DNA from: Pelomyxa schiedti | Lineage: Eukaryota; Evosea; Pelobiontida; Pelomyxidae | Reading direction: 5' to 3' | Assembly (NCBI GenBank): GCA_020536535.1 | Contig: JAHLWZ010000255.1 | Coordinates: 970 to 45,301 of the forward strand | DNA length: 44,332 bases | Part shown: piece by piece, positions 10,975-24,300 of the stretch | How positions within the stretch are numbered: position 1 is the stretch's first letter | How the letters are laid out: every line of letters starts with the position of its first letter | Made by a program: the position numbers and the translations under genes | The notes under the pieces: generated by a model | What the model saw: only the letters and a program-made list of their open reading frames with translations | The model's database searches: none | What the model was told of the DNA's origin: nothing

Positions 10975-13900
10975 CTATTGGTACAATACAGGGTACAGGT
11001 CAATTCTATGCGGCGTGCAAACTGCCACATGGTTTTCACAGCACTGGTTGTTCCCAGTACCATCACAAGCCCCGGTTTTTGTAGCAACAAAGGACACACC
11101 TTGCCCTCCTTCAACAGCGACGCTGCATAGTTTGAGACCTCCAATTCCATCCCACATAATAACACTGCCATCTTCTGACCCAGATATAACAAAGCACTTG
11201 GCGAGAGTGGGGTCGCCGTGGTGTAGGACGGCAAGGGAAATGCTGGAAACGCATCTGACGTGGGGGCCATTGCAAAAGCATGTCTGTGGCAAGAAGTCGG
11301 ATGGTTCGCTGTCACTGCTTTGCACTCGGAAGTGGGCCAACTTTCCGGATGTAGTGCCAACCCATACAACTGGGGTGAAGCCCTGGGTGGTGGCGAATTC
11401 GCTTACAACACATGAGAATGCTTCCTTGGTCAGGTCAACGGCTGGATGAAGAAGAAGTCTAATTGCTTTCTGCAATGAGCAATCAAATACTGCAACGCCA
11501 CCCCGCTGGCAGCAGATAAGCATAAGTTGCGGTTTATCAGGTAAAGAGACTGAGGCCATGGACACCACTCTGCCAGAAGGTGCAAAATCGCAGGAGGTGT
11601 ATGCATGTTCCACACAAAACTTAGCTGTAAGACTCAGGTCAGACAAGGAGAATTGCCATACACTGACATTTCCCTGAACGTCGCCTCCCCACAGTTGATA
11701 GGCATCACTTACAGTGGGAACGTGACTTAAACAAGTAAGGCCCGTACCTCTGCCATTCTCGTCGTTGTTGTAGGCTGTATGCAATAAGTCACTGATCGAG
11801 TTGCGTTCATTTCGTTTCCACAGTTTGATTTCGCCATCAGCTGAGGTGCTCACTACAATTTCAGGAATTCTGGGAAGACAAAACAGGCAGGTGATACAAG
11901 GATTTCGACCACTGTGGCCCTTCCATGCACTTATAACACAGAAGCCATACAGTTCGCTGCTTGCTGGGCAGTCCAAATTCCGCTGTAGATGGGTTTGTAG
12001 TGTAACGATCATTCCATCTGAGTGTCCACTCCACAGCAAATCCTCAACCCACAACAGTTTTGTTGGGTGTGCCGTATGGGCTTGTGAGGCAGAGTCAGTT
12101 CCTTTGGGAACTTGGAAACGACAACAAGCCTTGGGAAGTATTGTGCATTCTCTGTATGGAAGGTTGGAACTTCAATATAAGAGATGTGTACCTTTGTATC
12201 CTGCTGATCAGTTGGGTTACAGAAGGTCGCAGATCTGGGTCATGTTGCCAGCATGATTGCAATAGCTCCACAACCCACAAAAGGGAAGAATTTTCGGTTT
12301 GCGAGTGGGGGGATTCCAGAATAGGAAAAAGATGCAAAGGAGGTAATGGTGAAATAGTCCCCTGAATCAGAGCATTCCTTACGGCATTTTCATTTAATTG
12401 CCTATTGCCTCCCTTCATTACAACGAACTCGCTCAATCGGAATTGGTCATTGAGAAGATACTCAAATGGATCCCCAAAGGGATTCAAAATGTGATCTACT
12501 ATCATACCTATACATCTTTAAACATTCCAAAAATGGGACCAGTCAGCAAATAATACCTAAAGACCAAATATCGGCTTTCTCATTGCATTTGACGCCACTT
12601 AAGACCTCAGGGGAGAACACTCTTATGTTGGCTCTGCACTGAGTTGTTGTACCTGCAAATCTATTTGGTTGTAAAATTCCTGAGTAATATGGAATAAAGT
12701 GTTACAGGAATTCAGATAATCCAAAATCAGAGATCTGGTTAAAATGAGACATAGAAAGGAATTCTAGTATACCTTAGCCCAAGGACCCACTCCATTGACA
12801 TCCAAACTACAGATGAACACATTGCCTGAGGTTGGGCTTAGAAACTGAAATGCTTACGAACCAAACCTGAGTGCAAATCGTTGTGAATGAGTGGAGGAGT
12901 CTGTCTATGAAGATGGTTCAGCCCAGAAGCAACATCAAGAATTATCTTCTTGCGTAGTGCCATTGGAAGCAGCGATGCCAGCATAACATCTTTTGATTCC
13001 CTTTTAGATTTGCCGCTTGCTGAACGATGCACTGTGAAGGTATCAAGGTCGTTTTCAATCAGACGTGACATCTTCATCAGAAGATGAGCTAGGTCAGGCC
13101 TCTCAAGAACCAACGAGATTTGTGGCAATGAAAAAGAGCACGGAGGAACAAGTTCCATCACAACGCTGAGAGGTGATATGAGCATACCAAAAAATTTGAC
13201 TACATTGCAATGTGGCGAAACAGCACTCATGATGGTTGCTTCCATTATTATATCTGCTAAGTCTCTTTCCACTGTGAGAGATTGCTTAACAGCTACCATG
13301 TTCCCTGAATATTCAGCTGCAAACACTTTTCCAAATCCCCCTTCGCCAATGAAGGACCCGATACTTATTTCCTTGATTATTGGAAGGTGCTCAAGTGCAA
13401 GGTCGGGAGCAACGAGAGAAAGGGGAATTCCCTCTGCAGGAAGGAGCCCCTGCACCTGGATCAAATGCTGATTCGGGCACAGTAAGAATGGCTTTCCAGT
13501 CAACACTGACATACACTCGCGCTTCGTGAATACATGTAGTGTTTTAGAAATGGGTATCTCTGGTTGAATTTCTGGTGCCGGAAAGTGAGAATTCTCCCGT
13601 GTTACTCGTGTGAGAACTTGCCCACAGATGCGGCAACACTGCAGGTGCAAAGATGTAAAACAGAGAGGGCAGGGGAAGTCTTCTGTTATGTCATCAATGA
13701 GTGAAGGGTAGTATGCACGCAGGAAAGTGGTAACAGTAAGTGCGAGTGTGGCAAATAATTTTGAGGCAGAGTCTTTAAGTGCACAAGATAATTCAGCAAT
13801 GTGTGTCTCCTTGAAAAACTTTGTATATAATTGGATGCACAGAGTTTGGGTTTCCTCATTCCACAAAAGCAGAACTTGAATGGTGGACTCGATAGACAGA

Positions 13901-16900
13901 ATAACACCGTTTTTCCAGATGGTAAGAGGGGATACCCTGGGGATACCAAGAACTCGGATAAGCAAGCGTGAAAACATGCCAATAGGAGTGAACTTGAACC
14001 GGAAGGCTCTTCCCAGGTGCAAAAATTCAGGTTTGGACACTAATTTATGAGACGTGAATGGACACCATCCCAAGGAGAAGGAATTCTTGGCATTCATATC
14101 CAAGATAAGAGGACATTGATCTGGTAATAAGCATGGAATAAGCAGTGTTCCCACTTCCCCCGGCATCGGAAAAGAGATCTCGAAGGTATTCAGTAACTCT
14201 ATAAGTGCACTGTGCATTTTCTTATGGAAGGCTTCGAAAACAAATGGAATATGTTTTTGGGGAAGAAAGCCTTGTGATATCCACTTACTGCGACTGGAAA
14301 TAGTGATTACCTTCAAAAGAATGAATTATAATTGCATAGAGAGAAGAAACAAACTGAAGACATCACATCAGAAAGCCATTCGATTTTCAAAATGACAATA
14401 TCTTCTAGTTTACATTGCTTTTGCCACTCTCCAACTCCAATACTACCCGATGCAATGGATCGGAAGTGGATGATGGTACCAGAATCCGCAAGAAAGTTCG
14501 CGCATAGTTTGACTTCAGAATCGGAGGGAATACGTGGCTTTATTTTGCTCCTTGCACTTTCCTCAGAAGTTATTGTTTTAACAGCCAAAGCCAGGAAGTC
14601 AGCCCACATTATGACTTCTTGGTTTCTGCTAGTCAATACTTTGTGAAATTCGACCCAGCCTTTAGGAACGAAGAGTTGCTGGGAGCGGGCACATTCCTCC
14701 AGATGTGCAACTAACTCGGGAAGGGCATCTGAGAGAGCATTTACAATATTATTGGCCTGCGGATTGTTGAGGAAAAGGCCATCCCCTGTCTTAGAACTCA
14801 AAGCAAACACAGCAGAAATCCTACATCTTGATATCTCTTTTGTCAAATCAGTCACTGAAGTAAGAGCACGTTCGATAACAGTATCATCATTTGAAAGAAC
14901 ATCCAAATGTGTTCCAATAATAACTACATGTGGGTGTTTCTTTTTTCCAGAGCTGAATCTTTGAGATGCAATTACTTGGTTCAGCCAATATCGGACTTTC
15001 ACCAAGGTTCGAGGTTGCAGGGAGGTAGAACATTCAGCTGCAAGCAGAGACAGATCAAAGAGTATCAAGAAAGTTGACTCGGATGTTAAAAAAAATTGAT
15101 GAGAAGGATATAAAGTCTCCTGCCCCCCTAAGGTTGGTCACAGTGAGAAAGTGAAAAAAAATGTTACCAAGATCCCAGGCATTCCATAACAGTTTGTTTT
15201 TTTTGTCTAATTTGATGACTTTATGGACAGCAATGCCATCAGTAGCAAGGGGACGAAGATCAGTTTTTTTCTTACGGTTTTCAAGGCAGTATAAGAGGGT
15301 AGTTTTTCCTGCTGCGCTTTCTCCAACAAATAATAATTTGTGCACGTTCCAGGGAACGGGATTTCCATTACATTTAAGGAATAGTCTCAGATCAGTGGTC
15401 CACGCTACACCACTTTCTGAAGCCGTAAAGCGGGTAGGAAGATAACGTAATGGGTTCCCTGTCAGAATAACATTTGGAATGCCCTGCAAGGTACTAGGAA
15501 GAGAGTCTAGATAATTCCAGGAGAGGTCAAGTGTAGTGCATCTAGCTTCTACTAAGGCGTCACAAACTTCCTCAGGTATTACTAAAATAATTGAGCGACA
15601 GTGTGCAAAAAAGTGTAATCAAGACCTGTCAATTCCAACGATGAGAGATTAACATGGGCCAAATAATTCATTCCACTTGCGAAAGTTATTCCACTATTCA
15701 ACAACGTCGACCAGTTGTCTGACCTTGCCCATGTGCGGAAAGTACACTCAATGAGTGTGCCAAGGGCTTTTGGGTCTGTGTCTGGGAATTTCCTACTGAC
15801 AATAGAGAAGAGGTCGAGTGCTTGATTTGGTTGCATTTGGCAGACGCAAACTGCCTGCTTTGCAAAAAGAAGGTCTACATATACATTGGAGCACTTGTCT
15901 TGGGAGAGTAGTGCAAGAACTTGGGATGGGGAATTTATAACTGCCGTACATCTATGATCACCAATAATTTCTGAAGGATTAAGAATCCAATGTGCAGAAT
16001 GTGACATTTGAGCATTTAACAAAGCCACAAGGCTTTCCAGGGACTGATGTGAAATGCACTGGAAAATAATATGTGCAAACCAAGTTTTGGAGCATTTAGA
16101 TTTGTCAGTGCAATTGAGTTGCGACAGGGCCTGATGCTGGATAGCACGATTTCTTTCAAAAACCAAGGGCATTGAAATCTCTTAGTTCCAATTAGATGCA
16201 ATAATTAAAATTGGAATACCTGAAAGTTCAATATCAGTGAGAGATCTGTTTACTTTAACAGTTTCACTCAGTAGCAGAGCACCTTCTGGAGTAACTCCGT
16301 TTCCTACGTGGTATAAGTAGTACCCATCAGGAGGAAGGAAAAGCTAACCAGTTAGGTTCAGTTGAGTTAACGTATAGTTCGTTTGTAATGCAGTACAAAG
16401 GCAAGAAACACCTTCCATTCCAACAGAATTCCCTGCATGCTGTTGAGCTGCATAAATGTATCTATGGTACCATTTAAGTTTAAGTGGACAATGGAAGTGT
16501 TTAAAGCAAGTGGACTGGAAAGTAGTTGCATTCCCTTTGGGCCAATCGCATTCTCTAAGATGGAATATGGTGAGATAATAACCAATACAAAAATGTACCT
16601 TGAAGGTCAAGGTGGGTTAAGGACTTAGTACTACTGATTCCTTCAGTTAGGAAGCTGCTTCCTTCTGGTCCAAACATGTTATCTAGGTGGAGTTTGTGGG
16701 TATGATATGCAAATTCAACTGTACTCTTTAGTTCCAAACTCCTCAGAGAGTTATTTGTCCTAATGAGCTGGCAAACAAACTTCGCTCCATATGGACCAAT
16801 CTTGTTTGCTATTTTGATGAGACTAAAATTTGCTGAAACGTACACACAGCTCAAATTCAATTCTGTAAGAGTTTTAGATCTGAAACTCTGAGCAAAGTCT

Positions 16901-18014
16901 CGAACCCCATCAGGGCCCAGTTCGTTTTCTTCTTTCGTTAGATTTGGATAACGCAATTGGGTACCTTGGATGTGAAGAACAATGAGAGATTTGTTTAACT
17001 GAACACCAGCACAAATGAAGAGAGCACCATCAGGTCCAATGCCGTTATCTTGTGTGTCAATTAAAAAAAAAAAAAAAAACCAGAAAGTTGCTTCATACCA
17101 GATAAATTTAAACGGGATAGGTATTTGTTGGCTGCCAAACCATCAAAAATAAATCGAGTCCCCTGGGCTCCAATACGGTTACCTATATGAAGTAAAATTT
17201 AATGAGCTTCAATATCCTGTGGACATACTAGCTAAAGATAAAGTATCAAGGGACCTATTAACCTTTAGTGCTTCGGCAATATGTCTAGTACCCTCTGGGC
17301 CCAAGTTGTTATCTGCCATATTTAGAGAAAGTCGGGGGTTTGTATAGTGGTACCATCCAAATTCAAGAGGAGTAGGGATAGGCTTGGCTCGTCTTGAGGC
17401 TGTGCAGGTGGCCCGACCCCTGAAAACGTTGCTGAAATTTCTTGAGTTTTTGATTCGTCACTGGGATAGAAACCTAAATTTGAGACCTGCCTTGGGCATT
17501 GGAGGGTCTCTGATAAGAATTTTGCTCCTGCTGGGCCAATATGGTTGCCTGCCAGTTGTGACTCGCAAAGAAAAGAGGAAAGAAGGCATACGTGCAAAGC
17601 ATAAGTATGTCAAGGTGCTATTTAATGCTATAGCTTCAGAGAGGAGTTTGGCTCCATCAGGGCCAATTTCGTTGTCTATTGGTAAAGTTGCGAAAAGTTA
17701 CCAGTAAGCAACAAGGAGTTACCACTCAAGTCAAGTGTTTTTATAGATTTGTTAGTGCTCAGCACGGCAGCAAGTAGCCGGGCACCTTCGTCTCCAATAT
17801 GTTCGCCTGTCACACTCGATAATGAGTCGGAGCAATGGAGTTTACACAGGGAAATACCAGAGAGGTCCAAGCATGCCAGCGTCGCCGAGGACGACAAAAA
17901 ATCGTTGAGTGACGGCAAAACCCTGATAATTGGCGTGTGCCCTGCTTTTGGCTTTGACGGACTGGTGTTGGTCTTGGATGACGAAGGGGTTTCCGCATGT
18001 GCCGAGCACATCAA
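10975..18014 (-). CDS. Roco protein: LRR-ROC-COR-kinase-WD40 (LRRK-like)
   Basis: A multidomain GTPase/kinase in the same order as LRRK proteins. From 18014 downward: a Ser-rich start; about eleven ribonuclease-inhibitor-type LRRs (units such as NNLGPEGTRHIAEAL, 17700-16200), most on their own exon; then a linker and ROC GTPase domain. The ROC P-loop is GESAAGKTT (about 15325), and intron 15128-15167 (40 nt) restores the switch WDLGGQETLYPSHQFF. Next come THLDVL (the NKxD-like motif) and COR (about 15000-13450). The kinase has glycine loop GEGGFGKVFA (about 13340), lysine VAVK, HNDLH catalytic loop (HRD variant that keeps Asp), DFG (about 12715) and a final DLRPSV (about 12210). WD40 repeats follow (for example ISTSADGEIKLWKR-type units) to the TAG at 10975. 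The family autophosphorylates and regulates Rab or cytoskeletal processes. Exon borders in the LRR part and between kinase subdomains are approximate. The start may lie upstream of 18014. Confidence 0.87.
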
Positions 18015-18306
18015 TAATTACTGGCGAGACGAATCTACGGCTCAGATCTCACACTACAACAGACAAGTGGTTGATGCCGTTCTCCGCACAACAGACACAC
18101 CAAGATCTACGGCTCGTGTTTCTTTGGCTCTTCGGAAAAAACAGTTGACGCAAATTGTGCTTCGTCTAATTTACGTTTCAACGCAAATTTCTGGGTTGCA
18201 CACTAGGAGATTCGAATCGCGTTCAAATGTACAAATTATTTTATTTTCGGCATGTGGGAGCAATAACAACACAAACTGACATACAATGAAGAAGGGATAA
18301 CCGTCT
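18015..18306 (-). promoter_or_regulatory. Spacer between Roco start and NO VEIN-like stop
   Basis: 292 bp between two genes on the same strand. It should contain the 3' end of the upstream giant gene and the promoter of the Roco gene. AT-rich around 18230-18300, including TTATTTT-type words on either strand. I see no coding pattern in it. Confidence 0.35.
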
Positions 18307-21300
18307 TCAAGACTTATATGCTGGGTTATCCTCAAATATATACAAATCCAGGCTGCGAGAGGGATTCTTGCGGATGGTTACATGCACCTCAGGGCAGCCC
18401 ACACAGAACACATAGTAGATATGGAAACATTTGCCCTTTGAGAGTGCAAACTTCCACTCCCGGCGGGTCAGCGGGAAGAAGTGGGCTGCCTGCTCCACAG
18501 TAGATTTCACTTCCACGAATATCGGCGGTCTGGTCTCGACTATTAGGTCGTAGGACTCCCCAGATTCCGTGCGGGCGTTCAGCCACTTCACCCGGGCTTC
18601 CCCATAAGTTTGTCGCAGGAGATGGAACACCAGTTCCTCGCCCCAGTTCCCTATACTCTTGATGCCGTCAAAGGTCCTCGTGCGCCTCAGGGCCTCCCTG
18701 ACATCCACAGGAACTGCCGGCTCCCGAACGACCTCTGAAACGGAAACAAGTACTTGTCGCGGAAGTTTCCTTCCCGGTTCCGTTCCTTTGGAATGTTCGG
18801 CCCTCCTGGGCCCGTTGGACTCTGTCGAGGCTCGTTCAACTGAGGATGTGGTTGTGGTATTGCTCTCTGTCCCTTTGTTTCTTGCATCATCACCAGCTTC
18901 TTCAGAGGCTGCGGCTGCGGCTGCTGATGCCTTGGGCTTATGTTTTCGTGATTTGGATTTCTTGGGGACTGGTTGGGTGCTTCCTGCTGTCTTTGCAGCA
19001 GGTCGTTCTCCCTCATGTGTACAGGATGTATGCTGCGATGATGCTTTCTCAATGTCTGGTTCGGGGTCGGTTGAAGAGCTTTCGACGGGGGCCGGGCATT
19101 CTTGCGGAATGCTAGATTCTATTAAGGATATGGTCTGTGCCATCGCAGATGTTTTTGGGGTACTCAGCTTCGTGGGATCGGTATTTATGAGGTCCATGCA
19201 CGAGGGAGCGTTTGGTGGGAATGATGGCACCGGTGGTCTCTTGGGTTTCTTCACTTCATCCTCCTCTTTGGGTAGAAGTGCTTTGCTCAAGACAAACGTC
19301 CAAGGTTTATCTGGTACATCTGGTTGCTGGGTTATGTCTTTGAAAAGACGAAACTCATTGTGGGGAGACTCGGCAACGGCGCAAAATCGACCCGCTAGGT
19401 TATCTGACTTCGCGGAGTCCAGACCAAAGGTTCTCAACAATTCGACAAGTACATCTTGTAGCTCAGCCTCCTCTGTGACAAATAGGAACTTTGATTTATC
19501 AAAGGCACAAACAACTCCCCTGGTCACTGTCACTGTGGTTGACTGTATGTGGAACTTAACGTCAAGAACAGGTGTGGTGCTGAATTGCACTTGGGAGAGT
19601 GTCTCTGCAAAGAGTGTCTTCACATCGCCGTAGAGCTTGGCGTGCTTGTAGCAAAGAACCTTCTGCACTAACGGAAGTAGAGAGAGTAATTGTTCTTCAT
19701 GACGCCAGCCTGGAATGCAGCTAACTCCCTTTTCAACTGTCCTTTCGGTAACTTTTGACAAACGCCTGATCCCAAGGGAATGAAGTAATGGAGACAAGCT
19801 GGTAACTTGTTCGAGTGTCCAGAACAAGAAATGCGCACGTGAATGAAGGAAATTAGCCACTAAATCTTGATCATCTCCAATATACAAATTCTCTGTGGAA
19901 ACCCATTTGCGATCTGTTGTGGGCCATATTTCACTTGTACCCAGTGATTCAATACCTTCTTTTTGCTCGTGCCACCAGGACAACAGGTTTCCTACAAGTG
20001 ATGCAAGGGTTTCAAACTGCATAAGATTTTGCGTGCACATCGCAACTACGGCAGAAAGATATTGCTGTGGAGTTGGGGAAACAGGGACACCGAGTATGTC
20101 AGTGAAAAAGGGGTTCAAGCTCTCGGGGTATCCGCAGGCCTTCAATATGTACACAGGTAAGGATGAGTATTGGACTATGCCTAGGTTGTCACAAAGGCAA
20201 GCCTCGGTTGCTGGAACAAATTTATGTCGATCAGCCTGATCGACAATGAATACAGTTCTTGGGATCTGCCCGCTCAGTTGGGGGGACTGTGCCAGGGAAC
20301 TATATGCCGTTTGGTAGACGAAAATCATTTGCTTCAAAGAAATTTTTCTGAGATCGACGGAGTCATAATTCGACCACTTGCGCCAATGTGCAAGAAGATG
20401 AGACCGATCAAAGTCAGGGCCATGCACTATGCCAAGCATGGTTGCAAGATCTTCGTTTGGTAGAATCGAAGGAACCCCGAAGTTGACATACTCCACGAGA
20501 TTACCAAATACATCTTCCAAGAATGCAGAGTGCAACATGGTCTCATCAGGTGACGCCAAACGACCCAAAGATGTAGGAAGCCACTTTCTTTTGAGTGACC
20601 GCAATACAGAAGAAGGATTATCCTTAGGTATCAATGCCCCAGAGGCATCAAACACTTTGGCGGTGCATCGGTCACAGATGAATTCTTTAGACTGAGAAAA
20701 AAGCCAGCGGGTGAATTGTTGCATTATAGTAAATTCAATACCACCCTCTTCCGCTTTTGATAATACTTTATCCAAGTCTGGGGACGTCCAGTCTTCAATT
20801 AAAACCTTTGGGTGGTTTTCTCTTATGTCAGTGGTACAATCTTTCCAGGGGCAATTGGCTTGTGCCAACTCTTCACGTGTCCTGGTAACTTTAGATAATT
20901 TGAACTTAACATCTGAGTCTACACCAATTTGCCGGAAAAAGTCTTGATAGAACTGCTGATCAAAAGACTTTGATTGTTGAAGGTAAATCGGGTCAAGCAA
21001 TGGGAGATCAGCAATTGTGAGGATTTCTGTGGGGAAAGTAGACTGGCCATATTCTCGTCCAAAGTATACACTATCATCTCCAGCATGCACATGTCCCTTA
21101 TTGGTCAAAAGGACAATTAAAGGCTTCACTTTATTTATCAGTTTTCCTCCAGACTTGCATTCCATGCAAGATCCCCAGTGTTGCTGAAGAAAAACAAGTT
21201 GACTTGGAAGTACATCAGTGTTTGGTGAAATATTCGAGGGGGGCTTGTACTGTTTGAAAGTTTCAGTAATGAAAGGAATCACATGGTACGAGATGACAGA

Positions 21301-24300
21301 ATGTTCATCAAAGTCGCTTACGCCGAGATGACGGAGCAATGGAATGGATAGAGGCGAGAGTAAATCCTTAGCAATGAAGTGCATATTACGCACGAAGGGT
21401 AACGTTTTCCAACCGGTATGAACACTATTGCTAGGGAAAAAAACAGTTTCGTGAAGAGATTTCGGAGATACATTCACCGCTCCTGTTTCTTTCCCATCTT
21501 GCTTGAGTGATACAATTCTCAAAACTGGTGAGTGTTTGAGTTCTGCTGTTACTAGTTCCTGGTTATATCGGGAGCTCGTTCTAAACTGAACCGCCAACCA
21601 CTCGATCCAAGAGCGAAGTTCGTCATCTGAGATAGATGAAATATCTGGTATCTCATGTGAATGCTCTTCATTTGGGGATTTGTTACTCAAACGATTAATT
21701 ACACTGATCATGTGACTGGGGGAAAAGAAGTCAATTCCCATACTCAGTGCCAAGGTCTCAGGCAGTTTGATGTCAGGGTGCATAAAATATTTACCAAGTG
21801 TTTGGAGGAGAAGCCTTTCAGAAATAGGTGCTGGATCTCCTATTGGTTGCATTAAAACACTTCCTGGGCAGACTGGGTCATTGCTGCTATTACACAGCCA
21901 GTTTTTCAGCTGCATCTCTTTTGCAATGCTGGTAACTACAGACCGGAAGAAATCAAGTACAGGTGGTCTTGTAGGAAGAAGGGAAGCAAGTTGAGAAGCA
22001 GTATTTGAAGGTTGGATTCCTTCAGAGAGTTGATGACGGGTAAAAGCATACTCACAGGCCATAAATACATCACATACTTTGGTGCGCAACCACAGATTCC
22101 ATTTATTATCAGCAACGATATCTTCACGTGAAGACGGTACCACCCAGTCTGCTTGACAGATGAAACGCATCCCGTAATGTTTAAGGGGGAGAAAGGCAAA
22201 GACTTGTTGTTCTTCAGGTGACTCAGTAAGAGGCATTGCCACACATACTTCAGCATCCCCTGCCATATTATTTTGACTACATGTAACACCAACTTCAGAT
22301 TTGAAGATGCGCTTTGCCACAACCCACTGCTCTACTGTTTCATCTGTGGAACACCCTTGTGAAAATTCGTGGTTACACAGTTCCACTAAGGCACAGTGGT
22401 GCTCTGTGTCGCAAGGAAGTTCCTTGACGATTCTTCGTTGCATTGTATGAGTCCTGCCACTGGCGTTGTCGTTCACAGTGATTTTGGACAGTTTCTTCAA
22501 AAACAGGAGAAGAGTGGCAGTGATTTCTTGGAATTTGGTACATAGAATTCCAGCCAAGTCGGGCTGCAGTTTGAGAGGAAGCCGAATCTCTGTTATGCTG
22601 GGAGCAGGGTAAGGTTTTTCTGGCAATTCCTCAACCCACTCTGGTGTAATCATCCCTAGAAGAGAGGAAGCATTGAAGCGAAAGTGATAGCCCCCACTGT
22701 GAATCTCGGGATAATCGGTCACACGGAACACACTCTTGAATCCAATGCCTTTATGCCCAATATATCCAGGTTGGTTTACTTTGGAACTTTTAACTCCACA
22801 CAAAGCTACAAGATCTTTTTCAGTAAACCCAATTTCATTGTTTTGGATGACAATGCGATCCTTAAAAATGTTGAAATCAAGGTATGGCAATGTACCGGCT
22901 GTATACTGGTTGTCTTCAGCATTTTGTACGATTTCAAGAACAAAATGCGAGGCTTCGGAATATAACTCTGTGCTTAGATTTTTTAAGCAATTCTCCAGAG
23001 AGGTGCACATCGCATTTGAGTGATTGCTTGGTGAATATTCTGCCCTGATCTTATTTACCTTATCGTGGCATGCCTGCAAGTGATCTTGAGAAGTATGAAG
23101 AGTTGCTTGAGTGGCAGTCTCGTGACCAGGGCAGGGCACAGGAATTGGTACTTCAACTCCAAGTGTTCCCCTCCAAGTGGAAGTAGAAATTGTAGTGGAG
23201 GGTTCGGTTTTAGGAGTTGGAGATGGGCTGAGTTGTGTGATTGTAATTTTGGTACTTGCTGCATCATGCTCGGCTGACATCGGGACAAATGAACCTGGAG
23301 AGGGTACACACATTTTGATGTGTTTGACGAAAAGATCTACAAGATCCCGGTTCATATGTCTGGCACCAATCTGGCTTAGGACACAGAAATCATTGCGAGA
23401 CTCAGCGGCCTCTACAATACTATCCTTGTACATAGGTTTCAGTTTGAAAAATTCCCCAATAAAAAGACGGTAAGTTGTAGGATAGTTATGCTGGAGGATA
23501 GTGGGTAGTGCATTAATTGTATCCAAGATGAATCGAGCAACACTCCTTGGGGTTTCCTATTTATCAGTCAAAATGGAGGGTAATATAATGCAACTAACCT
23601 CCTGAAGTCTCAAGCAAAGAGCTTGATTGTAAGAAGAAGAAAGAAGTGTTGCAGGAATTTGAGTACCATACCGCCAGAGGAGAGATACAAATTGTATGGC
23701 AAGGCTACTTGCCGGGCCAGTAATAGCCGCGTCTTTGAACTTCTGCTCACTGGGATACCCATCAATGGCGAAGTACTGTCCCGGGGAATACTCCAGGATT
23801 GGGTTTTCACACCCCCACTGCATGCAGTGGCTCTCCAAGAATTCCCCCAAATCACCAAATTTGCCTTTAAATTGGGCATCCCAGTGGCACCATACACTGA
23901 TGTCAGTCAATAATGGAGTGGTTTTCAAAAATGTAATCACTTCTGTAGGGTTCAACTTTTCAACTCCTAAGGGGGAAGATACACATTGCTCCGCACCACA
24001 CACCAGTGTTGCAGCAGACCATATTTTATTTGTGATTGAATGTGATCCAGGTGAACTTAGGAGAGCTTGCATTGTACCCTGGCCAAGGTCTGTTATGTGA
24101 CTGACGCCATAGAAAGAGCACAGTGCAACACTTGCTAATTCTGCGTTGCCATTGCATGCAGCAGTACATTGTACAGCATGTCCAATCATTTGTGATGTCC
24201 TGACTCGAGAGGTGGAGGCTGACCGCTTTTCTAGAGAACTCCGCATCAGTGTAGACTGTGATAGATACTTGACGAAGGATTGTCCCTCGGGAGAAATCTC

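Noticed and set aside
18659-19633. 324-codon plus-strand ORF
   Set aside because: Antisense shadow of the Ser/Lys-rich linker in the NO VEIN-like gene; composition is Ser/Leu/Ala-rich without domains.
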